NCBI RefSeq assembly: GCF_000380145.1
Contig: NZ_KB904598.1
Location: 5,035 to 69,034, forward strand
Length of the DNA: 64,000 nucleotides
From: Streptococcus thoraltensis DSM 12221
GTDB taxonomy: Bacteria; Bacillota; Bacilli; Lactobacillales; Streptococcaceae
Direction: 5' to 3'
Part shown: piece after piece, positions 16,408 through 26,105 of the stretch
How the letters are laid out: the number at the start of each line of letters is the position of its first letter
Numbering within the stretch: the stretch's first letter is position 1
Position numbers and translations under genes: made by a program
The notes under the pieces: generated by a model
Seen by the model: only the letters and a program-made list of their open reading frames with translations
What the model was told of the DNA's origin: nothing
Database searches by the model: none

Positions 16408-17997
16408 TCATTGCTTAACCCCTTCATAATTTGGATTCCAATTGAATTCCAAATATCCCTCCCTATTCTTTTTTAAATATGGATCTACTATGGTGTTATG
16501 AATTGGGAATTTTTTACTTCTATCATATTGTACATAGCAGATAAAATTATCATTCTCTGGAAATAGTTCTCTCTTTTTGTTTCTTCTTAATTGATTACGA
16601 TATACAGTTAAATAAACAATATCAGCAGACATTTTGCCATATTTAACTTTGTTACTAGCAAAACCATAATTTTCAATACTAGAGATTTGTTCAATCGCCT
16701 CTTTTATCAATTTTTTTATTTGAAATTTAGTTACTTCTTTAATTAATACAAAAACTGCCGAAAAACGTTTTGTATTTTCTAAACTAATATCGGTAATTTC
16801 AGAAATAACGTACGCTTCATTATTTATATCAGGATAGAATCTAAAATTATCTTCTATCTCATTCCTTTCTTCATCATTAATTTCCCACATCATAGAATTT
16901 GGAATAATCGAACTAATAATATCTTTAAACTCTATTTTTCCGTTAGAAAAATCTATCAATTGTTCTGTAGAAATATTAAAAAATGAACTCATAGATTTAG
17001 ACGATTGAAAAGAGAGATGTATATAATTTCCTGATTCAATATTTTTCATTTTTAAAAATTTTTGAGCTGAATACACTCCTAGACAATATCTTGAATTTAC
17101 ATCTAAATTATCATGTTGAAACTCAAGATTATATTGTGTACCTCCTTTCGCGTACACTGGAATCAATGAATCAATTTGTTTACACTCAAATAAAAGTGTT
17201 GATAAGAATAGTTTATCAATAAACTTAATAGATGTTTTGGATAAGTTATTAAAACTTCTTAATTTATCTAGGGAAATATTCTGACACCAATAATATAACC
17301 AAGATAAACACATACTACTAGTAATATCAAATATTTCTTTGATATCTGTGATAAATTGAAATGTTGAAATTTCTTTTTGCCCTGAAATACTCCCTTGAGT
17401 AAAATGAAAGCTCAACGTATTATAATTGTATCTAATCCCTCCATGAGATATAGCATTACGAACATCCGAATCTGAAATATCTGTTATTAAATTATAATCA
17501 CGTTTTCTAAGATATTCAATTTGAGGAGTTAAAGTTTTTTGGTCCTGATTTTTACTTAAAATTTCACCATGAAATTTGATAATTAATTTAAGACCATTAC
17601 TATAAGCTGAATTCAACAAATCATTATATATACTGACTGCAAATATCTTCGCTCGTAGCTCCTCACTCCCATTGAATAACTCCATAAGATTTATTCTTTC
17701 TTCTATATCTAGTAGCTGTTCGTACATAGAAATCCACAATTCGAAATTACTTAAGAATACATTAATAAATTTTTCCTTCCCCAATTGACTTTCCAGCTGA
17801 CGAATCTTTGAATTTAAAAATTTAAATCCTTCTCTATTCCAATGTTTTAGCTGCTTATTTTGAAAAAATTTATAAAAAAGTGGTCTATATTCTAAAATAG
17901 TTAATTCCTCTAAAAAGTTTTTACGGAATTGTGAATGAAGAAAATTTAATTCACTACTTTCTCGAGTTTGTTCCCACCATTCTTTATAGTCTATCAT
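16408..17997 (-). CDS. AT-rich orphan protein with HEPN-like RNAISH motif (529 residues)
   Basis: I do not recognise the family. The sequence is intact, much more AT-rich than its neighbours, and rich in Ile, Asn, Ser and Lys. It has no signal peptide or membrane helix. At about residues 180-187 it has DVRNAISHG, which fits the R-x4-H catalytic motif of HEPN ribonucleases. The surrounding region is predicted helical (LLNSAYSNGLKLIIKFHGEI before it, TDIKEIFDITSSMCLSWLYY after it), consistent with a HEPN bundle. The C-terminal 300 residues are unassigned. It lies 14 bp downstream of pezT in a mobile island. A defence or toxin role is inference. Confidence 0.7.
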   Translation of the reverse strand: MIDYKEWWEQTRESSELNFLHSQFRKNFLEELTILEYRPLFYKFFQNKQLKHWNREGFKFLNSKIRQLESQLGKEKFINVFLSNFELWISMYEQLLDIEERINLMELFNGSEELRAKIFAVSIYNDLLNSAYSNGLKLIIKFHGEILSKNQDQKTLTPQIEYLRKRDYNLITDISDSDVRNAISHGGIRYNYNTLSFHFTQGSISGQKEISTFQFITDIKEIFDITSSMCLSWLYYWCQNISLDKLRSFNNLSKTSIKFIDKLFLSTLLFECKQIDSLIPVYAKGGTQYNLEFQHDNLDVNSRYCLGVYSAQKFLKMKNIESGNYIHLSFQSSKSMSSFFNISTEQLIDFSNGKIEFKDIISSIIPNSMMWEINDEERNEIEDNFRFYPDINNEAYVISEITDISLENTKRFSAVFVLIKEVTKFQIKKLIKEAIEQISSIENYGFASNKVKYGKMSADIVYLTVYRNQLRRNKKRELFPENDNFICYVQYDRSKKFPIHNTIVDPYLKKNREGYLEFNWNPNYEGVKQ

Positions 17998-18011
17998 CTA
18001 ATTTCCTTCAC

Positions 18012-18782
18012 CTACAATTTATTTTTTTCACGTAACTCCCTCAACCGCTCCTGCCCAATCTTCATCATCTCCTCCTCCACCTTACTCCATTTTCCAAAGA
18101 GGCATTCTTGTAGCACAATGGAAGCTAAACCGTCATCGATTTCGGAATCATAGAGACATATTCTATCTCTCTGATATATTTGAATCTGGTCAAAGAGTTT
18201 ATCGGTTTCTAACTCTCGTAAGTTATCAACTAAATGTTCTACAATATCGTCGTGATGTTCTTTAGGCGTTGCTCTGGCTTGACTTGGATTTACCGCATAG
18301 ACTTCTTCGTAGCGAATCAAAGTGCTGAGATAAGATAATTCTGGCTTTGTCGCAATCAGTGCTAGTGATACTTGATAGCCTCTTGATTTCAATAGCTGAG
18401 CTGTTTTTCGTGGGACTTCTGTTGTTCTGAGCGTTCCTTCGATTAACAAATGATAGCCTTGTTTGCTCAACTCATCAACCAGATGTTCCACCATTTTTCC
18501 TGCAAAGGATTTCGTATAATCAACACTATCCTTACCGTATTTTTCTTGTAAGGCTAGGTAATTCGGATGTAAAGAGCGGTAGCTATCGCCATCAATAATG
18601 ATGATATTGCCTTGAAACTCTTTTTGCTTGATACGATGTATCGTTGACTTACCTGCTCCACTTTGCCCACCAAGTAAGATAGCCTGTGGGGTTGATGAAA
18701 TCTTCTTACCACGAGTTACGGAACGAATAGTCCGTTTCAGGGCTAGGTCAAAGTCAACCTGACTGAATTCTTCTAACGTCAT
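18012..18782 (-). CDS. pezT: Zeta-family toxin PezT (UDP-GlcNAc kinase)
   Basis: This 256-residue protein has Walker A GGQSGAGKST at about residues 38-47 and the catalytic-loop region IDGDSYR near residue 64, followed by EGTLRTTEVP, all typical of zeta toxins. The family phosphorylates UDP-N-acetylglucosamine and blocks peptidoglycan synthesis. It overlaps pezA by one base (TAATG), so toxin and antitoxin are coupled. Length matches PezT of pneumococcus (about 250 residues). All key motifs appear intact. Confidence 0.93.
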   Translation of the reverse strand: MTLEEFSQVDFDLALKRTIRSVTRGKKISSTPQAILLGGQSGAGKSTIHRIKQKEFQGNIIIIDGDSYRSLHPNYLALQEKYGKDSVDYTKSFAGKMVEHLVDELSKQGYHLLIEGTLRTTEVPRKTAQLLKSRGYQVSLALIATKPELSYLSTLIRYEEVYAVNPSQARATPKEHHDDIVEHLVDNLRELETDKLFDQIQIYQRDRICLYDSEIDDGLASIVLQECLFGKWSKVEEEMMKIGQERLRELREKNKL

Positions 18783-19261
18783 TAAGCCACCACCTGATGA
18801 TTCGCAAGACCTAACATCCGCTCAATGCCATCTAAATAACCATTATAACGTTCTACCTCATCAAAGGTATCGACAAGATAAATCTTGGTATTGATAAGGT
18901 CAGCTAAGTCATCACTCATCAAAATCCAAGGACTGGTCTCATCATCAAAAGCAATCCCTTGACTATCCTGATAGCGATAGAGTTGAGATAAAATAGCTGC
19001 ACCACGTTCTTTGATCACTTCAATTTTCATTGTTAATTGATAATCTTCTACTGGTGTTAACATCTTTTCCACTCCTACAATATCAACATAAGAGACGTTG
19101 AATTTTTGACAAATACGATCTATAAGTTCTGTCGAAACTGAGCTTGTGCCATTTTCATAACGGCTCAGGCTATTGCGTGAAATACCAACAATTTGGGCGA
19201 ACTCTGGCTGTGTCAAATCATGCGTACGACGTAATGATTTTATATTGTCTCCAATCATCAT
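18782..19261 (-). CDS. pezA: PezA antitoxin and autorepressor
   Basis: This 159-residue protein has an N-terminal XRE helix-turn-helix (LTQPEFAQIVGISRNSLSRY, residues 17-36) and a helical C-terminal part that neutralises PezT. GAGGAGG precedes the ATG at 19261 by 5 nt. A -10 (TATAAT at 19289-19284) follows a 42-bp palindrome that covers the -35 area, so the protein probably represses its own promoter. The layout equals pezAT of pneumococcal PPI1 and of streptococcal integrative elements. Confidence 0.93.
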   Translation of the reverse strand: MMIGDNIKSLRRTHDLTQPEFAQIVGISRNSLSRYENGTSSVSTELIDRICQKFNVSYVDIVGVEKMLTPVEDYQLTMKIEVIKERGAAILSQLYRYQDSQGIAFDDETSPWILMSDDLADLINTKIYLVDTFDEVERYNGYLDGIERMLGLANHQVVA

Positions 19262-19283
19262 AATACCTCCTCAGTTTAATTTT

Positions 19284-19289
19284 ATTATA
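19284..19289 (-). promoter_or_regulatory. -10 element of pezAT
   Basis: TATAAT on the minus strand, about 23 nt before the pezA ATG. The matching -35 is poor and falls inside the palindrome at 19295-19336. Confidence 0.55.
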
Positions 19290-19294
19290 ACATA

Positions 19295-19336
19295 AAAAAC
19301 AGATAACGCACCAAATTTGGTGCGTTATCTGTTTTT
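19295..19336. promoter_or_regulatory. 42-bp perfect palindrome upstream of pezA: operator and/or terminator
   Basis: The two 21-base arms (half-site AACGCACCAAA) are exact inverted copies with no loop. It covers the expected -35 region of pezAT, so it is a candidate PezA operator. On the minus strand it also ends in TTTTTTATG and could terminate transcription coming from the gene at 19595. Confidence 0.7.
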
Positions 19337-19382
19337 AGTTTTCTTCGCTTGCTTAAACTGTTCTATCCGTTTTTCAAGCTAT

Positions 19383-19595
19383 TCAGGCTTCAGTAATGGT
19401 CTCATCCAAGATCGTTTCCTCTGGCATAGCTTTAAGGATCATTTTTTCTTCACTGGTAGTTTGACTTGCTGAATCAAAAACAACATCTAGTAATTGGTTG
19501 ACCCTGTGTAAGTCGGCTTCAGACATTCTTGATAAGCGATGAATGAGACCTTTAAAACTATCTTGATTGTGCGTTTGCTTTTTGAATAACCTCAT
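19383..19595 (-). CDS. Small hypothetical protein upstream of pezA (70 residues)
   Basis: The frame follows a GGAGAG ribosome site and begins MRLFKKQTHNQDSFKGL. It is soluble and probably helical, with an acidic C-terminus (EETILDETITEA). I do not recognise it. It lies between a hairpin at 19609-19634 and the pezA palindrome, within the mobile island. A possible downstream fragment (LEKRIEQFKQAKKTKNR) lies in another frame just after its stop, suggesting a longer ancestral gene. Confidence 0.45.
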   Translation of the reverse strand: MRLFKKQTHNQDSFKGLIHRLSRMSEADLHRVNQLLDVVFDSASQTTSEEKMILKAMPEETILDETITEA

Positions 19596-19608
19596 CTTCT
19601 CTCCTCAT

Positions 19609-19634
19609 AAAAAGCAGTTCCTGTGAGGACTGCT
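19609..19634 (-). terminator. Hairpin with T-run before the 70-residue gene
   Basis: AGCAGTTCC and GGACTGCT pair imperfectly; on the minus strand TTTTT follows. It could terminate transcription from the transposase remnant. Confidence 0.5.
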
Positions 19635-19639
19635 CGTAC

Positions 19640-19847
19640 TCACAAGTCATCAATGACTTCTGAAATGCCTTCTGCTTCGTACTTACGAGTTAAGCTCAAA
19701 ATAGCATACTTTGAAAAGCCAATAAGAGTGGTTATTTCCTTATAAGTGAGCCCTTCTGCTCTAAATAGCACCTCTTGAAGGCGTCTATGGAATTGTGAGA
19801 TTTAAGTAAGTTTTCAATTCATTAATTTGTGTTGTCGTTAGTTTCAT
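19640..19847 (-). pseudogene. IS630-type transposase N-terminus, frameshifted remnant
   Basis: ATG 19847 encodes MKLTTTQINELKTYLNLT, then the frame is lost. In a neighbouring frame the same helix-turn-helix domain continues as QFHRRLQEVLFRAEGLTYKE, then GFSKYAILSLTRKYEAEG to EVIDDL. This is the N-terminal DNA-binding domain of IS630/Tc1-type transposases; the DDE catalytic part is absent. IS630-type enzymes are thought to mobilise RUP elements, which are also present here. Confidence 0.65.
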
Positions 19848-20375
19848 AGTCCTATTATAAGTTATTTTTTGATTTTGGTTGAATATTAAATCGCCAACCA
19901 TAATATAAAAGAAAACGAATATGAATCAGTCTGATTCTGCCAACTTCAACCACCTCCCTGAAATAGAACATGGCAAAGCTGAAGACTATTTATCTCAAGT
20001 ATAGAAATACGCTTAACTTCAAATAATTTAAAATTCAGCATACCAAACTTTTCTTGAATTTAATTTATAGGGAGGGTACTTTTCATTCCCTCAAACTCCT
20101 CGTCTATGGAAATAAGTTGCACCCCTAGGGTTTATGGGAATAAATTCCATTTCAATCAGACTATCACATCAAGACATTCAACTTCAACTCTCACTCTGAT
20201 ACTTACCTCCTATACGACAAAAAGCCTTGAACTCAAGGCTTTTTACTATTGCGATTTGTCAAAGTTTTCTAGGCTTTTACGAGCAGGCTAACACACTCAG
20301 CGGTTCGCGGTCTCCAATCGCTACGGCGCCATACTCCTAGCTCTTGGACAGCTATCGCATGGGCGGAAGTAAATG
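19848..20375. other. Gene-free stretch at the right edge of the mobile island
   Basis: Apart from the terminator at 20219-20244 I see no supportable gene. A 27-codon plus-strand frame at 19924 (begins MNQSDSANFNHLPEIEHGKA) may be a gene fragment but cannot be assigned. The stretch next to rlmD (20290-20375) is more GC-rich. Confidence 0.5.
20219..20244. terminator. Bidirectional terminator downstream of rlmD
   Basis: AAAAAGCCTTGA and TCAAGGCTTTTT form a near-perfect stem flanked by A- and T-runs, usable from both strands. It is about 130 nt past the rlmD stop. Confidence 0.75.
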
Positions 20376-21752
<1,377 letters not shown>

Positions 21753-21789
21753 TCATTTCTAGTTTTACAACTCTACTCTTTTCCGAAAG

Positions 21790-21813
21790 AAAAAAGAGAG
21801 ACTTTCGTCCCTC
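21790..21813 (-). terminator. Terminator between the LCP gene and rlmD
   Basis: On the minus strand GAGGGAC-GAAA-GTCTCTC followed by TTTTTT, starting 13 nt after the LCP gene stop. Confidence 0.8.
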
Positions 21814-21826
21814 CATTATATCATAT

Positions 21827-23254
21827 TTACCTAAAGCCTAGTTCGGACAATTCTTTTTGATACTTGTCAAAATCAATTGCCAAACCTTGACCACCGTAAA
21901 CGTCATAGTCGTCTACCCAATCACCTTGTTCTGGAATAGTCGTTTGATGGATGGATAGGTCACCATCTGTCATGCTAGACAATCCTGTCCTTAAAAGATA
22001 GGGATAAGACACATTGGTTGACGTTAAAGCATAGATTTTCCCCAGAGCTTCCGAACCCGTAAATAGCTTGGTCGGATTCTTAACCTGACGTAAAACTTCT
22101 CGCATTACCTGCTGCTGGCGCTTGGTTCGCCCAAAATCACCATCATCGTCCTTACGAAAACGTGCATAGTTAAGCAGAGTTCGTCCGTCCATCCGTTGTT
22201 TGCCGACTTTAATCGTTTGCTCAGGAACCTGTCCTTGATCATCCATTCGAAGGTCATCAGGAACCTCTACTGATTTAACTACCTCACCGTCAACTGTAGC
22301 GAATTTTGCATTGATAGCGACACCACTTGGGAATAAGGCATCAATCGCTTCAGCAAACGTTTCAAAGTCAACCATCATATAGTATTTAACATCAAGGTCA
22401 TAATTAAATTTAAGCGTTTCACGCATTAATTCAGCACCGCGATGGTTATTTTGTTCACCCACGTTAAAGGCGGTGTTTAATTTTTGATCCTTGAGATAGT
22501 CTGTTTGACTGACATTAGGGATGTTAACCAGAGTATCTCGCATGAAGCTAACCATCTTAATATCCTTAGCTTTGTTACCGACATTGACAACCATGATGGT
22601 ATCTGTTCGAGCATCCTCGGAATTCTGGGTGACACGCTTGTCACTTCCTAGTATGAGAATATTAGTTCCGTCACTTGTATCCTGACCATTAAAGTATTCT
22701 TCTACTGCAGGCTGATATTTCTTACCACTGGGGTTTGAAATGGCAGTGACACCTTTGAAAAACATTGCCAGAAGCATTGCGAAGACAAGAAGCAAAAGTA
22801 AGCCCAAAATGATAAAGAAACGCTTAAAACGTCCTTTCTTGGGCTTTTGCACAGCTTTAGGTTGCCTAGCTAGTCTCTTGTGTTTTACTGCGGCATGCTT
22901 TTTCTCTTTACGTGATTTTTTTGACTGACGTGACCTTGTAACCTCACTAGGAAAGACTGGCAAGCCCTGTTCAGTCATATTTTCTTGATAATTAGTATTC
23001 TCATACTGATCGTAATCATTCAAATAAGGGGGCGTTCCCTCATCAGCATATCCCTCATAGTCATAAGCAATCCCCCCAGAAAATGGAACTTCCTGCTTAA
23101 ATGCCGGTCGGCTAGTTTGTTGACTAGTCAACTTCCGATATAGGTAATTAAATTCGGTCTTTTCTCGCTCACTCAGGTAATGAATATTTTTAAAAAGGTA
23201 CTGATACCTCAACTGCTCGTGATGCGACAAGCCACCTGTATCTTTTTTTGCCAT
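21827..23254 (-). CDS. LytR-CpsA-Psr (LCP) family cell-wall glycopolymer ligase
   Basis: This 475-residue protein has a basic cytoplasmic N-terminus of about 145 residues, one membrane helix at about residues 147-170 (FIILGLLLLLVFAMLLAMF), and an extracellular LCP domain. The domain shows ILGSDKR, DARTDTIMVV, SFMRDTLV and YARFRKDDDGDFGRTKRQQQ, the conserved Asp/Arg motifs that bind the polyprenyl-phosphate substrate. LCP proteins attach teichoic acid or rhamnose polymers to peptidoglycan. Older annotations call this a LytR transcriptional attenuator, but no DNA-binding domain is present. The cytoplasmic tail is unusually long. Confidence 0.9.
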   Translation of the reverse strand: MAKKDTGGLSHHEQLRYQYLFKNIHYLSEREKTEFNYLYRKLTSQQTSRPAFKQEVPFSGGIAYDYEGYADEGTPPYLNDYDQYENTNYQENMTEQGLPVFPSEVTRSRQSKKSRKEKKHAAVKHKRLARQPKAVQKPKKGRFKRFFIILGLLLLLVFAMLLAMFFKGVTAISNPSGKKYQPAVEEYFNGQDTSDGTNILILGSDKRVTQNSEDARTDTIMVVNVGNKAKDIKMVSFMRDTLVNIPNVSQTDYLKDQKLNTAFNVGEQNNHRGAELMRETLKFNYDLDVKYYMMVDFETFAEAIDALFPSGVAINAKFATVDGEVVKSVEVPDDLRMDDQGQVPEQTIKVGKQRMDGRTLLNYARFRKDDDGDFGRTKRQQQVMREVLRQVKNPTKLFTGSEALGKIYALTSTNVSYPYLLRTGLSSMTDGDLSIHQTTIPEQGDWVDDYDVYGGQGLAIDFDKYQKELSELGFR

Positions 23255-23574
23255 AGTTAGTGTCTCATACTATTCTATTAATCCATACGAACTAAAATTT
23301 CTTACTAAAAAGAAGGTTTCTCTAAAATCTTATAATTTCTACTAACACTTGTCAAGAATTCATCTAAGTTCATCGCGGGATTCGCACGAAAAAATACATA
23401 AAATCCTTTTTTCTGATTATATGCCATTCTTCAAGTTAATGTCGTACATGTTACATTCTCACATAGGGAATGACGCATTTTCATCGCTATGATAGTCTTA
23501 TGCTATCTGAAATAGAAACGTTCTTCATCCATTTAACGTAAATTATGCACAAACAAATCTTGAAGAGATAGAAA
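23255..23574. other. Intergenic stretch upstream of the LCP gene
   Basis: About 320 bp with no gene, repeat or clear RNA recognised. It should hold the LCP gene promoter, but no strong match stands out. Confidence 0.4.
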
Positions 23575-23598
23575 AAACCAATCAAAATTGACTGGTTT
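23575..23598 (-). terminator. Terminator of the hydroxyacid dehydrogenase gene
   Basis: On the minus strand AAACCAGTCAA pairs with TTGATTGGTTT, followed by TTTC, starting just after the stop at 23604. Confidence 0.65.
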
Positions 23599-23603
23599 CA
23601 TTT

Positions 23604-24530
23604 TTATAGTAATTTCTCAAGAGCTGTTTCAACACGGTCTTTGATTAGGTTGGCAGATGCTTGTAATTTAGTATTTTCATTCTCAGTTAAACTCAACGGA
23701 ACATGCCCAACCTTTCCTTTACGTCCAACCAAGGCTGGGTAACCCACATAAGTTTCAAACTCATCTTGGTAACTTGAGATAACCAACTCCTCTTCAGCAT
23801 CAGACAAGATAGCCTTAACGATGCGAATAGCTGTTGTTGCAATACCGTAAGATGTGTAGCCTTTGCCGTAAAAAACAGTATGACCGCCTTTCATAGAAGC
23901 AAATGACATCTCTTCCAACTCTTCTTCAGAAAAGAAATGATCAATAGACTGACCTTTGACACTCACTTGACTCCATGCTGTAAACTGAGAGTTGCCATGC
24001 TCACCAAGATTATAACCAGATACACTCTTAGGATTAACCCCAAGACGCTCACTAACGACACGCTTCATTCGAGCAGTATCAAGAAGGGTACCTGTTCCAA
24101 TCACGCGCTCCTTAGGAAATCCCGTCAAAGCCTGATAAAGAGCTGACACAGCATCAACTGGATTTGAAATAACCACAAGGACGCCGGAGAATCCTGAACC
24201 TTTGAGAGAGGCCGCTACTTGAGGAACCTGCTCCTGCATAAGAGCAAACTCCGCAAAACGGTCTTCATCTGCATTATGTTGCAGACTGATATTTCCAAGG
24301 GCTGACACCACCACATCAGCATCAGCTAAGGCAGCATAGTCATTGATAGTAATTTTGGCAAAACTAGAATGATTAGCCATTGCATCTTGGAAGTCAATCT
24401 GATCGGCACGCACCTTTTCTTCTCTAGGATCAATCAACACATAATGATCCGCAACAGCTTCTGAAATCAAGCCATGAGCCAAGGTTGAACCAACATTTCC
24501 CATTCCGATAATACCAATTTTACGTGCCAT
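23604..24530 (-). CDS. L-2-hydroxyisocaproate/L-lactate dehydrogenase family protein
   Basis: This 308-residue NAD-dependent dehydrogenase has the Rossmann GMGNVGS at residues 10-16, the Asn region VVISNPVDA, the substrate-side LLDTARMK and the catalytic His in GEHGNS near residue 176. It is closer in motifs (GNISLQHN, QFTAWS) to L-2-hydroxyisocaproate dehydrogenases than to the main streptococcal lactate dehydrogenase. It would reduce branched 2-oxo acids. It is followed by its own terminator. Confidence 0.85.
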   Translation of the reverse strand: MARKIGIIGMGNVGSTLAHGLISEAVADHYVLIDPREEKVRADQIDFQDAMANHSSFAKITINDYAALADADVVVSALGNISLQHNADEDRFAEFALMQEQVPQVAASLKGSGFSGVLVVISNPVDAVSALYQALTGFPKERVIGTGTLLDTARMKRVVSERLGVNPKSVSGYNLGEHGNSQFTAWSQVSVKGQSIDHFFSEEELEEMSFASMKGGHTVFYGKGYTSYGIATTAIRIVKAILSDAEEELVISSYQDEFETYVGYPALVGRKGKVGHVPLSLTENENTKLQASANLIKDRVETALEKLL

Positions 24531-24568
24531 AATGAATCCCCCTTTTTAAATTACTGTTTGCTAGTGAG

Positions 24569-24913
24569 TTATTTTCCTGTTAATTCTTGTAATGGTTTAA
24601 AGACAATGCGCTCAATATCTGAGATGTAAACCGAAAGAGCCTGTTGGGCATTGAAATAATCTCTAACCGTTGTGTCTGCTTCCATTTTTTCTGTCATTGA
24701 CTGAATAGCTTTTTGATCATCCTCAGTTGGCATTTGACCAGATTGCATCTTTTGGTACAAATCCTCTTGAAAAGCAACAAACTCATCAAAAAGAGCTTTA
24801 GACTCTGGGTTGCCGTCAATCTTGACTTTAGCTTCGGCTACCGCTTGATATTCTGGTAAAGTACGAATGCCGCGCTCCAACTCATTGGCTAAATCATAAA
24901 TATTAGTTGACAT
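24569..24913 (-). CDS. YlbF/YmcA family regulator, 114 residues
   Basis: I start it at the ATG at 24913, which follows GGAGG by 7 nt and gives MSTNIYDLANELERGIR; the upstream extension is AT-rich and unlikely. It is an all-helical protein with KVKIDGNPESKALFDEFVAF, typical of the YlbF/YmcA family. In Bacillus these proteins work in a complex tied to RNase Y and mRNA processing; the streptococcal role is not defined by sequence. It precedes the dehydrogenase gene by 38 bp. Confidence 0.85.
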   Translation of the reverse strand: MSTNIYDLANELERGIRTLPEYQAVAEAKVKIDGNPESKALFDEFVAFQEDLYQKMQSGQMPTEDDQKAIQSMTEKMEADTTVRDYFNAQQALSVYISDIERIVFKPLQELTGK

Positions 24914-25007
24914 GGTTAAATCCTCCAATTTAAATAAGTATTGACCATATTTTAACATAATTTTCCAAACAAGAAAGTCCTAAACGTAAGGATATTTCGG
25001 AAAAGTA

Positions 25008-25118
25008 ATACTCTTCGAAAATCAAAAGCAAACCTCGTTGACTTAATTTGATGAACACCAGCTCTGTCTGCTATCTGTGTCGCCTAGTCTGCTTTTGCTT
25101 TTCATTGAGTTGAGTATA
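25008..25118. repeat. Stand-alone BOX-like element
   Basis: Ends ATACTCTTCGAAAATCAAAA and TTTTGCTTTTCATTGAGT form inverted terminal repeats around TGCTATCTGTGTCGCCTAG. The ends and internal wording resemble pneumococcal BOX (boxA/boxC termini). Related copies lie at 30502-30605 and inside larger elements near 27.5, 39.6, 52.5 and 61.9 kb. Confidence 0.65.
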
Positions 25119-25217
25119 AAAAACAGAAACGAATCTGAAAACCATCCTTGCTTCACCTCATAGCTCACATAACAAAAAGCTCCTCTTGGAGGAACTTTCA
25201 AAACGTAAACAAGGCCT

Positions 25218-25381
25218 TGAAAATTTAATCATTTGGATATCTTCCAGAGAGATAGATAATAATTAAACGTTTAGAAACACTGGTATTTCAAGGTTTTTGA
25301 TCGTTTCTTGTTTTTGACTACAAAGAAAAAAGATTAGAGTAAATATCCCATATGGACTTTGTCTCCAATCTGACTTTTGTT
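25218..25381 (-). repeat. Dispersed terminator-bearing repeat, copy 1
   Basis: It begins TTGAAAATTTAAT on the plus strand and shares GATAGATAATAATTAAAC, TTTTTGACTACAAAG and AAAAAAGATT with copies at 27702 and 39892. The end nearest aroD forms on the minus strand a stem GATTGGAG with CTCTAATC followed by TTTTTT. It probably terminates aroD. Confidence 0.55.
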
Positions 25382-25421
25382 GTTATTATTTCTTAATTCA
25401 GACTTAGTGAGTCTACTCTTT

Positions 25422-26105
25422 TTAATCCTCTTCAAGGATCGTCATGATTCGTCTCATATCATGTAGTTTCAGCTGACCTGGTGCACTGGTATTTTCACAG
25501 TCCAAACTTGTGAAGCTCCACGATGAACCCGTCACATCACCTGAAATTCGAGAAAGTTTGCCGAGTTTCCCCATAGAAACAGTTGCGTATGTTTGCTCTG
25601 GATTCAAGGTTTTAAAACCACGTGTATAGTTCATCAAATCAAGAACTTCTTGCTCATTGTGAGGCATCACTGAAATTTTCACAACACGAGGTGCCAGAGT
25701 TGTTAATTCAGAAAAAATCTCCATCAAATTTTCCGGTGTTTCATGGAAGTTATGGTAGCTTAATGATAAATTCGGAAAACTTAACAACTGATCAAGGTGT
25801 GATTTGTAAGTAAAGTATTCAAAATCAATATAATCCGGATGGTAAAGAGCATCGACATCCTTCAAAAGAGAGATGTAATCTTCTGGACTAAGTTCAGCAA
25901 AGCCCCCCTCATTTACTGTTCGAATAGTAAAGAGAATCTCATAACCAGAAAACTTCTCAAAAATAGCTGGCGCCACTCTTAAAATATCATCTTTTTCTAA
26001 ATAATCCGCACGCCATTCAATAATATCGGCGCCTTCATATTTTGAACTGTCAAGTTCTTTAACCTCATCGAGGTTCTTAGGAATAATTGGTACAACTATT
26101 TTCAT
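25422..26105 (-). CDS. aroD: Type I 3-dehydroquinate dehydratase
   Basis: This 227-residue class I enzyme dehydrates 3-dehydroquinate in the shikimate pathway. It shows [10 protein letters not shown] at about residues 30-39, catalytic-region [11 protein letters not shown] (His) and the Schiff-base Lys in VKISVMPHN near residue 142. [20 protein letters not shown] at the C-terminal side is typical. It overlaps the upstream methyltransferase gene by one base (TAATG). Confidence 0.95.
   Translation of the reverse strand: MKIVVPIIPKNLDEVKELDSSKYEGADIIEWRADYLEKDDILRVAPAIFEKFSGYEILFTIRTVNEGGFAELSPEDYISLLKDVDALYHPDYIDFEYFTYKSHLDQLLSFPNLSLSYHNFHETPENLMEIFSELTTLAPRVVKISVMPHNEQEVLDLMNYTRGFKTLNPEQTYATVSMGKLGKLSRISGDVTGSSWSFTSLDCENTSAPGQLKLHDMRRIMTILEED

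Noticed and set aside
20106-20291. 61-residue plus-strand frame between the mobile island and rlmD
   Set aside because: It crosses the bidirectional terminator and has no homology-like features.
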